Shown here in pieces: positions 1 through 5,190 of a DNA stretch of 9,034 nucleotides. A program made the position numbers and the translations under genes. The stretch covers positions 1-9,034 of the forward strand of contig CAZALE010000023.1 of the NCBI GenBank assembly GCA_964486055.1. The letters run 5' to 3'. The notes beneath the pieces are model-generated. The model did not search any database. It saw only the letters and a list, made by a program, of their open reading frames with translations, and was not told the DNA's origin. Each line of letters begins with the position of its first letter. The stretch's first letter is position 1. Source of the DNA: J014 sp964486055 (GTDB taxonomy: Bacteria > Acidobacteriota > Blastocatellia > Pyrinomonadales > Pyrinomonadaceae).

Positions 1-1
1 G

Positions 2-64
2 GATTACAGAGAATTCGAACTTTCTAAGAAAGCACGAAGTCATCAGGAGAATCTACCTGAGTAA
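2..64 (+). CDS. 3' end of an unidentified upstream gene (partial)
   Basis: The frame starting at base 2 is open for 20 codons from the window edge and ends at TAA (62-64). The tail reads DYREFELSKKARSHQENLPE, a charged, hydrophilic sequence that looks like an ordinary soluble C-terminus. Frame 1 closes early (TAA at 25-27), which makes this frame the best candidate for a real gene entering from the left. Twenty residues are too few to identify a family, and an open stretch this short could arise by chance. Confidence 0.4.
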   Translation, partial: DYREFELSKKARSHQENLPE

Positions 65-75
65 GCCTTTAAGAT

Positions 76-105
76 TTGACAGCTAGGAATGTGTATGTTT
101 TTAAA
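76..105 (+). promoter_or_regulatory. Candidate sigma-70 promoter of the small Cys-rich peptide gene
   Basis: A perfect -35 hexamer TTGACA (76-81) is followed after 18 bases by TTTAAA (100-105), which matches four of six positions of the -10 consensus. It lies just downstream of the preceding reading frame and about 80 bases before the ATG of the peptide gene, as expected for its own promoter. The -10 element is embedded in a palindrome (95-109). This was judged from consensus only. Confidence 0.42.
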
Positions 106-123
106 ACATGATTTAAATATCAT
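95..123. promoter_or_regulatory. Two overlapping AT-rich inverted repeats, possible operator
   Basis: ATGTTTT-T-AAAACAT (95-109) is a perfect 7-bp inverted repeat with a single central base. ATGAT-TTAAAT-ATCAT (108-123) is a 5-bp inverted repeat that starts inside the end of the first. The first covers the candidate -10 element, a common place for a repressor site. AT-rich DNA produces such palindromes by chance fairly often, so an operator role is only inferred. Confidence 0.3.
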
Positions 124-188
124 CTTGAAATCGATTCTGATTCTTTGGTATCTTTACGAAGGAAAAATTGAGTAGAGGAGTAAGTGCA

Positions 189-377
189 ATGAAGGCAAAA
201 TTTGCTTTGATTATTTTGCTTTTGTTCTTTGTTCTTGCACCGTCCGTTTTAGCTGGAGGACAAGGAAGCGGTTGTCCTTACGTCTGCCGTGAAGAATATA
301 AGCTATGCAAGAAGAAGAAAAATAAGAAAAGGTGTAGGCTCGAATATCGACGCTGCCTACGGGGTTGTCCTCGCTAA
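189..377 (+). CDS. Secreted cationic six-cysteine peptide, predicted helical hairpin
   Basis: This is a 62-residue precursor of unknown family. The ATG at 189 is preferred over TTG at 168 because GAGGAG (175-180) sits 8 bases before it and the signal peptide then begins with the classic MKAK. Residues 1-22 form a signal peptide with a hydrophobic core (FALIILLLFFVLAPSV) and a likely cleavage site after VLA. The mature 40 residues contain 7 Lys, 7 Arg and only 3 Glu, a net charge near +11. Cysteines fall at precursor positions 29, 33, 40, 49, 56 and 60, giving C-x3-C-x6-C-x8-C-x6-C-x3-C, which is a mirror image about the loop KKKKNKKR. The motif CRxEYxxC occurs once in each arm (CREEYKLC and CRLEYRRC), suggesting an internal duplication. 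The spacing fits two antiparallel helices joined by disulfides C29-C60, C33-C56 and C40-C49. The gene appears monocistronic. An antimicrobial, toxin or binding role is possible but unproven. Confidence 0.72.
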   Translation: MKAKFALIILLLFFVLAPSVLAGGQGSGCPYVCREEYKLCKKKKNKKRCRLEYRRCLRGCPR

Positions 378-693
378 TTTTTCGAGTCTAAACCTTGGCT
401 CGGTTTATTTCGCAGCTGGATTACCATAGATTTTCGATTGTTTTTGAGGGCATCGTTTTGGCTATTATTCCTTAGATGCTGATGGCCTAATTGGGTGGGC
501 AAGAGGATGGTTTTGTCATTTCTATGTAAACCGCTAGTAGAAGTCACGGAATTTTAACGATCAAAAATCTCAGAGACTTCATTAAAAGCCTTATATTTTC
601 CTCGTGTCGTGAAGTTAGTTAAGTGCAATAAAGATCTTAATGAGCCTCTCAATCCTTTGCGCTCGAAGTTGGCAAGGGTTACTGAAAATCTAG

Positions 694-816
694 ATGCATC
701 TGTGCTTGAAACTAATCTTCAAAGTTTCTAAACGAAAACAAGGATGCTGTTGCGGTGGCTGCCTGCGGTCTAAGTTCGTTAGAATGCTATTTAAAACTTC
801 TAAACGACGGAGCTGA
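694..816 (+). CDS. Doubtful 40-residue Cys/Lys/Arg-rich small ORF
   Basis: ATG at 694 opens a 40-codon frame ending at TGA (814-816). Its centre reads QGCCCGGCLRSKF and it is flanked by two similar basic segments, FKVSKRK and FKTSKRR, so the product would be strongly cationic with a cysteine cluster. No signal peptide is visible, and the nearest purine-rich stretch (AAGGG near 675-679) lies too far upstream to serve as a normal ribosome site. I do not recognise a family. The in-frame duplication is the only argument for coding; chance is the likelier explanation. Confidence 0.2.
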   Translation: MHLCLKLIFKVSKRKQGCCCGGCLRSKFVRMLFKTSKRRS

Positions 817-828
817 GAATTTCTAAAC
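725..828 (+). repeat. Three short direct repeats of TTCTAAAC
   Basis: TTCTAAAC occurs at 726-733, 798-805 and 821-828; the first two copies extend to TTCTAAACGA. The spacings are unequal (72 and 23 bases). The first two copies lie in the same frame of the 694-816 ORF and encode its repeated SKR segment. The copies are short enough that coincidence is plausible. Confidence 0.3.
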
Positions 829-915
829 TGGAAACTGAATCGAGTGTCATTGTTTTTCCCAATATGTCTCGAACTAAAATTAAGTAAGTTTTCCTCAATA
901 GAGCAATTAAAATTC

Positions 916-1140
916 ATGGAAGATAAAATCTGCCCATTATGTCAAAACAAGTTTCATTGTGGCGCTAAGGACCAAAGATGCTGGTGCTTTAGCGTTTCTT
1001 TAGATTCATCTACCCTAAGGAAATTAAATCAGCAATTCTCAGAATGCCTCTGCCTCAAGTGTCTATCTAGCTTTAAAAACAAAAACTGCCAGGAATTTCC
1101 AAATCACAATGAAACTACCCTCAGCAGAAATCAAACTTAA
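916..1140 (+). CDS. Cysteine-rich CWC family protein
   Basis: This 74-residue protein matches the Cys_rich_CWC family, small proteins of unknown function thought to bind metal through conserved cysteines. The diagnostic elements appear in order: CPLC (residues 6-9), Cys15, the signature CWC (22-24), and CLCLKCL (44-50). This gives eight family cysteines: 6, 9, 15, 22, 24, 44, 46 and 49. A ninth cysteine (58) lies in a hydrophilic C-terminal tail of about 24 residues that is not part of the motif. There is no signal peptide or membrane segment, so it should be cytoplasmic. I chose ATG 916 because the family normally begins a few residues before CPxC. A GTG at 844 would add 24 residues that do not resemble the family. 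Neither start has a good ribosome site, so expression is likely weak or the start is uncertain. It appears monocistronic. The family assignment is firm from the motif; the role is not known. Confidence 0.75.
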   Translation: MEDKICPLCQNKFHCGAKDQRCWCFSVSLDSSTLRKLNQQFSECLCLKCLSSFKNKNCQEFPNHNETTLSRNQT

Positions 1141-1181
1141 GAAGTCATGGCTCAGATCATAGAAAATCGTATCGAGATAAA

Positions 1182-1201
1182 ATATCCAAAATTTTGGATA
1201 T
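1182..1201. promoter_or_regulatory. Perfect 20-bp palindrome
   Basis: ATATCCAAAATTTTGGATAT is a perfect palindrome with no spacer, 41 bases after the CWC gene stop and about 210 bases before the receptor start. As RNA it could form an AT-rich hairpin followed by CTTTCT, a weak terminator at best. As DNA it looks more like a dimeric regulator site. No second copy was seen in this window. Confidence 0.4.
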
Positions 1202-1408
1202 CTTTCTAATTTATTGGAAGTTATTAGGAGGGAACAAAGTAAACACAAAGACCTGATTGCTCAATAACTTTAGTATTTTCAAGGGCTTACATGTATATTG
1301 AGTTCATGGCATGCTCATTGCGTTAATAGTTTATGAAAAACGCCCAAAAATTTACAAACTGGGAAGTTCTACGAGCGTTTGAAATTGCTGTTCAATGGAG
1401 GAGACAAT

Positions 1409-4400
1409 ATGAAAACAATCGAAAAGTTATTAATGATTTTGAGTTTTGTTGGTGTTTTAACCTTTAGTATTTTTGCGCAAACACCAACAGGAACGATAGA
1501 AGGGGTTGTAACCGACCCGCAAGGTGCGGTCGTGCAAGGAGCGACCATAAATATAACAGATGTTGCCACTGGGCGAACGGTTACGGTTACTAGTAATGAA
1601 GAAGGGCTTTTTACTGTTCGTTCACTAACCCCAGGGCGTTACACTGTAAAGATAGAAAAAGAAGGTTTCAATACCGCAACCGTTGAGAATGTCGTAGTTC
1701 AAGTCGGTCAGGTTGCGAGAGTAGATGTTGGCCTGAAAATCGGTGCAAAAGAACAAGTAGTTCAGGTTGATATAGGTTCAACCGAAATTCAGGTTGACAC
1801 TACGAGACAGACTGTTGACGGGGTTATTACAACACGTCAAATCAGTATTTTGCCGCTTAATGAACGCAACTTCCTCGATCTAGCAGTATTGCAACCCAGC
1901 GTTACCCCGGTTGATGGTGGAAATATCGACCCAACAAAGGAAAACGCTTTTCGTGCGGTTAGAGTTAATGGTGGTTCAGGAACTGGGACCAGAGTCCAAA
2001 TTGAAGGTATAGACGTGACGGATGAGACCGTCGGTACTACGGTAGCTAACCTCTCGACAGATGCAGTTCAAGAGTTCAACTTACAACGTTCTTCCTTTGA
2101 TCTCTCAACTTCTGGGTTAACGACATCTGGTGCAATAAGCATTGCAACTCGCTACGGCGGAAACAAGTTCTCAGGAAGCGGCTTCTTCTTCAAACAAGAC
2201 AAAAAATTCGATGCGCGTCCTGCATTTGAAGCAAAGAAGCCTGAATTTAACCGTGACCAGGAAGGATATCGTTTCCAGGGTCCTTTTATCAAGAATAAGC
2301 TTTTCTTCTTCTCAAACTTTGAAAGGTTCAACCAAAAGGACTTTAGCTCCTACGTTTCGGCAGACTTTCCTGGTTTCAACGGTACTTCAACGGTTCCAAT
2401 CAAAGCTAGGTATGCTTTAAATCGCCTTGATTGGACGCCTAGAGATAATGTGAAGATTTTTTACCTGCACAATTTTAATGACGATGATTCTACCAGTAGA
2501 AGCTTGGGAACTGTAAGGTCTCCGTTTCAAAATGTTGACTGGACCAACACTCATATCCTCGGATTAGACTTTGTCAGTTCAAAATTCACACATTCTTTTC
2601 GCTTTGGTTATGTTAACTTCAATAACAGAATCGAAAGTAGGGAATTAAGTGGATTTACTTTCCCGAAGACATCTCAAGGAATTCCTTACCTTTTGGAAGT
2701 TGGCGATCTCGTAGCGGGTCCAAATAATTTGGCCCCACAGCAAACCTACCAGAATAACTATCAGTTCAAGTATGATGGCAGCACTGCCTTATTCAACAAA
2801 CACACACTGAAATACGGAGCTGATGTAAATCGCATTATTTTAGGTGGTTTTGCAAACTTTGCTGGTCCTTTGACTGTAATAGGGGATTTCAATGCTGGTC
2901 CTGTAAGTGGCTCTCCGACTGACCCCTTAAACTATCCGCTCATAGATGCTTCAACAGGTCCAAATGCAGGATTCTTTACTGCTAGACCTGCCCACAATCT
3001 ACCGTTTGGCGGAAAATACAACACGCGCTTTTCATTCTATGTTAATGATCAATGGAGAGTGTTGCCTAATCTAACTTTCAATTTAGGGCTTCGTTACAAC
3101 TACGAAACGAATTATTTTGCAGATCGCAATGCCCCAAGACTGCCACAACTTGATCAGTTTGGACCGAGATTAGGTGATGTTGCTAAATTCCCGAAAAATG
3201 CTTTTAGCCCTCAGCTTGGCTTTGCATGGGATGTTTTCAAAGACGGAAAGACCAGCATTCGTGGTGGATTTTATTTAGCCTACGAAGGTTACATATTCAA
3301 TAATTCACTCTTCGATGAATTCGCAAGAATCACGACTGGTATCGGACCGACTATTCTCTTCTTGTCAAGTCCAATTGTCGGCCCAGATGGCAGACCAATA
3401 AATATAGGTACCGTTCCTTTCCCAGGCTGTAATCCTGCTGCCGGCGATTACAGTTGTTTAATTGGACAGCCTATAAGGAATGTTTTGGATACTTTGGGAC
3501 GAATACATACCGCAGTGCAAGCAGCTTATTCCAATGTTCAAAACTATGACCCCAGAAGAGGTCCCTCTGAATTTGCTAACACTAATGGGGTTACTTTTGG
3601 CGGACAAATCCCCGGAGACTATAGAATACCTTACTCAATTCAGTTCAACATTGGGTTTCAAAGGAAAATCTTCAAGAACAACGTTATCTCGGTTGACTAT
3701 ATCTACCAACGCGGCATAGGGCTTCCTATCCTCCTGGTTGATATAGAAAATCGTCGCGATGCTCGTTTCTTCAATGAATCAGCAGCACGCACTCGTGTTG
3801 CAAACGTAGTTTGTCCGGGTCAGACGGGATGTAATGCCACAACTCTTAATCCTACGTTCGTTCAGAACTACTTAAACAATAATCCAGGTACTCGAATAAC
3901 TGCTTTTGGCTTAGCGAGTGATTCAGTCTTTCCCGGAAGAAGTAGTTTAACAAGAGCACGCCTCTTGACAGGTGGATTTTCGACATATAGAGCCTTACAA
4001 GTCTACATGATCGGAAATTTAGGGAAAGAAAACCTCGGAATTTTCCAATTTGGAGATACCTCTCTAATCAAAAACATCTCCTACACTGTGGGCTATGCTT
4101 TAGGCAGTAACAAATCGACAGGCGGTGGAGAGCGTCCAGAATTCATTGCTAACGTGACGAATAATCTGAGATTCAATGATGATTTCGGTCCAAATGGATT
4201 GGATCGCAAGCATATCCTAACTATTAGCGCTAGCCTCGATCTTATTGGCGGATTTCGTCTAGATCAAATTTATCGTTTCTCAACTTCTCCACCCATATCG
4301 CTGTTTGTTCCAAGACTCCTCGGTGCAAATAGCATCTTCACATCTGATATAAATGGCGATGGTGGTATTGGTGGGGGACTTCCACGCGTTGATCTCCTCC

Positions 4401-4873
4401 CCGGCACGAATATAGGAGCCTTCGGTAGAAAGATAAAGAGCATTCGTGATTTGAATAAAGCAATCTCAGCCTTCAATGCTCAATATGCTGGACGCCTAAC
4501 TCCGCACGGACAGCGCTTAGTTAACGCTGGCATATTCACTGAAGCTCAAATGAGAGCATTGGGAGCTGTTATTCAACCGATTCCTTTAGTCCCTGATTCA
4601 AATCCTGATCCTTTTGAAAATCGCTTCACCGCCGATTACAGGCTAAGCCGCCCAATTAAAATATACAAAGAAAATTGGGTGTTAGAACCTAGCCTGAGTA
4701 TCTTTAATGTGTTTAACAACGCTCCTAAGGGTGTTTATGCAGGACTAGACGGAACATTTGGCTCACTGAATTTTCCCTATACAACTCCTAGTGATAGAGC
4801 AGCCTTGGATGAAGTCAGAGGCTTAGTCTTCAGGCGTCGCCAGGTGCAATTTGGTATTCGCTTCACTTTCTAA
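1409..4873 (+). CDS. TonB-dependent receptor, Oar-like, with carboxypeptidase-regulatory-like domain
   Basis: This 1,154-residue outer-membrane protein probably takes up, or binds, a large substrate using TonB energy. ATG 1409 is preferred over the upstream TTG at 1379 because TGGAGGAG (1396-1403) sits 5 bases before it and a clean signal peptide follows (residues 1-23, cleavage at IFA/QTP). Residues 27-112 form a carboxypeptidase-regulatory-like beta-sandwich (GTIEGVVTDPQGAVV, then GLFTVRSLTPGRYTVKIEKE). A plug-like region follows to about 250, including LPLNERNFLDLAVLQPSV and VRVNGGSGTGTRVQIEGIDV. The remainder is an aromatic-rich barrel ending in phenylalanine (FGIRFTF), the usual outer-membrane insertion signal. 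The length is normal for the Oar group. Only four cysteines are seen, in two close pairs (674/683 and 802/808), probably loop disulfides. DINGDG at 980-985 resembles a calcium-binding loop. No SusD-like partner gene is adjacent. The substrate cannot be told from the sequence. Confidence 0.9.
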   Translation: MKTIEKLLMILSFVGVLTFSIFAQTPTGTIEGVVTDPQGAVVQGATINITDVATGRTVTVTSNEEGLFTVRSLTPGRYTVKIEKEGFNTATVENVVVQVGQVARVDVGLKIGAKEQVVQVDIGSTEIQVDTTRQTVDGVITTRQISILPLNERNFLDLAVLQPSVTPVDGGNIDPTKENAFRAVRVNGGSGTGTRVQIEGIDVTDETVGTTVANLSTDAVQEFNLQRSSFDLSTSGLTTSGAISIATRYGGNKFSGSGFFFKQDKKFDARPAFEAKKPEFNRDQEGYRFQGPFIKNKLFFFSNFERFNQKDFSSYVSADFPGFNGTSTVPIKARYALNRLDWTPRDNVKIFYLHNFNDDDSTSRSLGTVRSPFQNVDWTNTHILGLDFVSSKFTHSFRFGYVNFNNRIESRELSGFTFPKTSQGIPYLLEVGDLVAGPNNLAPQQTYQNNYQFKYDGSTALFNKHTLKYGADVNRIILGGFANFAGPLTVIGDFNAGPVSGSPTDPLNYPLIDASTGPNAGFFTARPAHNLPFGGKYNTRFSFYVNDQWRVLPNLTFNLGLRYNYETNYFADRNAPRLPQLDQFGPRLGDVAKFPKNAFSPQLGFAWDVFKDGKTSIRGGFYLAYEGYIFNNSLFDEFARITTGIGPTILFLSSPIVGPDGRPINIGTVPFPGCNPAAGDYSCLIGQPIRNVLDTLGRIHTAVQAAYSNVQNYDPRRGPSEFANTNGVTFGGQIPGDYRIPYSIQFNIGFQRKIFKNNVISVDYIYQRGIGLPILLVDIENRRDARFFNESAARTRVANVVCPGQTGCNATTLNPTFVQNYLNNNPGTRITAFGLASDSVFPGRSSLTRARLLTGGFSTYRALQVYMIGNLGKENLGIFQFGDTSLIKNISYTVGYALGSNKSTGGGERPEFIANVTNNLRFNDDFGPNGLDRKHILTISASLDLIGGFRLDQIYRFSTSPPISLFVPRLLGANSIFTSDINGDGGIGGGLPRVDLLPGTNIGAFGRKIKSIRDLNKAISAFNAQYAGRLTPHGQRLVNAGIFTEAQMRALGAVIQPIPLVPDSNPDPFENRFTADYRLSRPIKIYKENWVLEPSLSIFNVFNNAPKGVYAGLDGTFGSLNFPYTTPSDRAALDEVRGLVFRRRQVQFGIRFTF

Positions 4874-4879
4874 AGTGAA
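4862..4879 (+). repeat. Inverted repeat over the receptor stop codon
   Basis: TTCACTTT (4862-4869) and AAAGTGAA (4872-4879) are perfect 8-bp arms separated by CT. The TAA stop of the receptor gene (4871-4873) lies in the centre and first bases of the right arm. The arms cannot pair fully in RNA because the loop is only two bases. It may be incidental or may help the terminator that follows 16 bases later. Confidence 0.35.
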
Positions 4880-4895
4880 ATCTCACCTGCTACAT

Positions 4896-4932
4896 ACAAA
4901 AGGCAAGTCTTGTGCGATGACTTGCCTTTTGT
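4896..4932 (+). terminator. Strong intrinsic terminator after the receptor gene
   Basis: The arms ACAAAAGGCAAGTC (4896-4909) and GACTTGCCTTTTGT (4919-4932) pair perfectly over 14 bp with a 9-base loop. The T-run is partly inside the stem (CCTTTTGT) and continues as GCTTTC. It lies 22 bases after the stop. Because the A-rich start and T-rich end are mirrored, it could also work on the minus strand. It separates the receptor from the downstream kinase operon. Confidence 0.85.
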
Positions 4933-5030
4933 GCTTTCTATCTCGAAGGTCTGCAAATTCTTGTGAAGAGTTATTTTAGCTCAACTCCGTAGTGAATCTT
5001 GTCAAGAGTGCCGAATAATACTCTATAAAA

Positions 5031-5051
5031 CAACGTCATAAGACGAAGTTG
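5031..5051. repeat. Imperfect inverted repeat upstream of the kinase operon
   Basis: CAACGTC (5031-5037) can pair with GAC (5042-5044) and GTTG (5048-5051), leaving GAA as a bulge and ATAA as loop. It lies immediately upstream of the candidate kinase promoter, so a regulator site is conceivable, but the signal is weak. Confidence 0.2.
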
Positions 5052-5057
5052 CTTTGT

Positions 5058-5086
5058 TTGCTGTGATTTAAACAATCTGTTATGAT
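5058..5086 (+). promoter_or_regulatory. Candidate promoter of the sensor kinase-regulator operon
   Basis: TTGCTG (5058-5063) and TATGAT (5081-5086) are spaced by exactly 17 bases. The -10 matches five of six consensus positions and the -35 three of six. It would leave a leader of roughly 100 bases before ATG 5191. An alternative pair, TTGTCA (4999-5004) with TATAAA (5024-5029), has a 19-base spacer and is less convincing. Confidence 0.35.
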
Positions 5087-5190
5087 TCTGCTGGTAATTG
5101 CTTTAGCTCTTAAGCCGAAAATTTCTATTTGAGAGAGAATCTTCCCTGTGACGGAGATCTCTGATTCTTTCTAAATTTAGGTTAAAAAGT

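Larger units (their letters stand above)
378..915. other. About 540 bases without a convincing gene
   Basis: Frames here are mostly broken on both strands, and no tRNA or structured RNA was recognised. A weak stem (TAAACC 389-394 with GGTTTA 402-407, loop TTGGCTC) follows the peptide gene and might act as a terminator, though it lacks a proper T-run. A frame from about 560 to 732 is open but has no ATG; its only early start is an internal GTG, without a good ribosome site. The stretch 694-828 holds a doubtful 40-codon ORF and a short repeat, listed separately. The region may be a decayed gene or simple intergenic DNA. Confidence 0.5.

Noticed and set aside
168..188. TTG start giving a 7-residue longer Cys-rich peptide
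   Set aside because: The GAGGAG ribosome site lies inside this extension and points to ATG 189.
497..558. Short frame beginning near GAGGATG (MVLSFLCKPLVEVTEF)
   Set aside because: The purine run touches the ATG with no spacing, and the product would be only 16 residues.
690..917. Minus-strand 75-codon ORF
   Set aside because: No ribosome site or recognisable domain, it lies in the poorly coding 378-915 region, and the composition is not protein-like.
1226..1232. AGGAGGG, a near-perfect Shine-Dalgarno sequence
   Set aside because: No ATG, GTG or TTG lies 4-12 bases downstream, so it cannot start a gene here.
1063..1248. Minus-strand 61-codon ORF
   Set aside because: It overlaps the end of the CWC gene and the palindrome, and it has no motif.
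1379..1408. TTG start giving a 10-residue longer receptor
   Set aside because: The extension overlaps the ribosome site for ATG 1409 and would spoil the signal peptide.
2142..2420. Plus-strand ORF within the receptor gene, and similar ones at 3480-3719 and 4270-4476
   Set aside because: They are out-of-frame shadows of a clearly coding frame with full-length domain similarity.
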